Origin: Prostheceraeus crozeri | Lineage: Eukaryota > Platyhelminthes > Polycladida > Euryleptidae | Assembly: GCA_907163375.1 (NCBI GenBank) | Contig: CAJQUW010001832.1 | Coordinates: forward strand, 1-64,000 | DNA: 64,000 nt | Direction of reading: 5' to 3' | In this document: positions 63,836 through 64,000 of the stretch, one piece after another | How the letters are laid out: the number at the start of each line of letters is the position of its first letter | How positions within the stretch are numbered: the first letter of the stretch is position 1 | Program-made: the position numbers and the translations under genes | Notes under the pieces: model-generated | Told to the model about the DNA's origin: nothing | The model's input: the letters and a program-made list of their open reading frames with translations, nothing else | Database searches by the model: none

Positions 63836-64000
63836 GCGACAGAACGACATAAGTCCTCAATTGAAGAACCCGCGTAGGAGAATCCGATAGCTTCATCCTC
63901 CAAGACAACATAGCATTAACCGTCAAGCCAAACTACTGAAGCAAGTTATCAGTAATTCAAAGCCAGCATTATACTTTGAAACGGGGACTTAGTCCACACA

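Larger units (their letters stand above)
53948..64000 (-). repeat. Tandem array of 288-bp units each holding a tRNA-like gene
   Basis: Thirty-five successive units with periods of 284-290 bp (usually 288) run to the right edge, so the true array is longer. Units are almost identical; differences are mostly single-base gains or losses in short runs and rare substitutions. Each unit has a minus-strand tRNA-like gene, a TTTT terminator just after its 3' end, and about 215 bp of spacer without coding. The first unit begins abruptly at about 53948 in unrelated sequence. Confidence 0.95.

Noticed and set aside
63163-63926. Open frames of 61 residues in the array (minus strand)
   Set aside because: They arise only in units with an inserted base and are absent from most units; they are by-products of the repeat.
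53948-64000. CRISPR-like array
   Set aside because: The period is 288 bp, whole units are near-identical rather than repeat plus unique spacer, and each holds a tRNA-like gene.

Overview
This window is animal nuclear DNA, most likely from a marine invertebrate. It has spliced protein-coding exons with GT-AG borders, large introns packed with transposons, tRNA-derived SINEs, and a tandem array of tRNA-like genes. Foldback elements with tandemly repeated arms would suit an echinoderm or a relative, but that placement is only a guess. The only clear host protein gene is an ITFG1 (T-cell immunomodulatory protein / LINKIN) orthologue on the minus strand. Five coding exons are visible (51296-50758, 48931-48802, 19916-19767, 15287-15193, 5693-4969). 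Exon phases agree at every junction except exon 1/2. The transmembrane/C-terminal exon is not seen and probably lies beyond the left edge.

Almost everything up to 51 kb is ITFG1 intron filled with nested mobile elements. Intron 5 (left of 4969) holds a hAT-like non-autonomous element (17-2366, 8-bp target duplication) carrying a LINE fragment. Intron 4 (5694-15192) holds a 5'-truncated LINE (about 6661-11425) split by a 1.9-kb foldback element, plus a Penelope-like remnant, MITE copies and a tRNA-like SINE fragment. Intron 3 (15288-19766) holds two copies of a tRNA-derived SINE; one sits inside a LINE fragment with a 7-bp duplication. Intron 2 (19917-48801, 28.9 kb) holds a pogo/Tigger-like transposon (20330-27291) split by a Ty3/Gypsy-like LTR retrotransposon (22312-26492, 5-bp duplication). 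Next to it is a LINE fragment split by a 20-kb Polinton/Maverick-like element (27787-47830, 6-bp duplication), which is itself split by a Penelope-like cluster (35798-40532).

The Polinton-like element is the most interesting part. It encodes a family-B DNA polymerase, two different P-loop ATPases (one A32/FtsK-like packaging type, one membrane-anchored), a probable major capsid protein, a fibre-like coiled-coil protein, two small proteins with hydrophobic Gly/Ala cores, and a zinc-finger protein. Its terminal inverted repeats are about 2.57 kb and each carries the same three genes. I find no integrase and no Ulp1-type protease. Several genes are broken by single-base shifts, some of which may be sequencing errors.

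From about 53948 to the right edge the window is a tandem array of about 288-bp units. There are 35 units here, each with one minus-strand tRNA-like gene with intact A and B boxes, an AGA anticodon, a short variable loop and a poorly paired acceptor stem.
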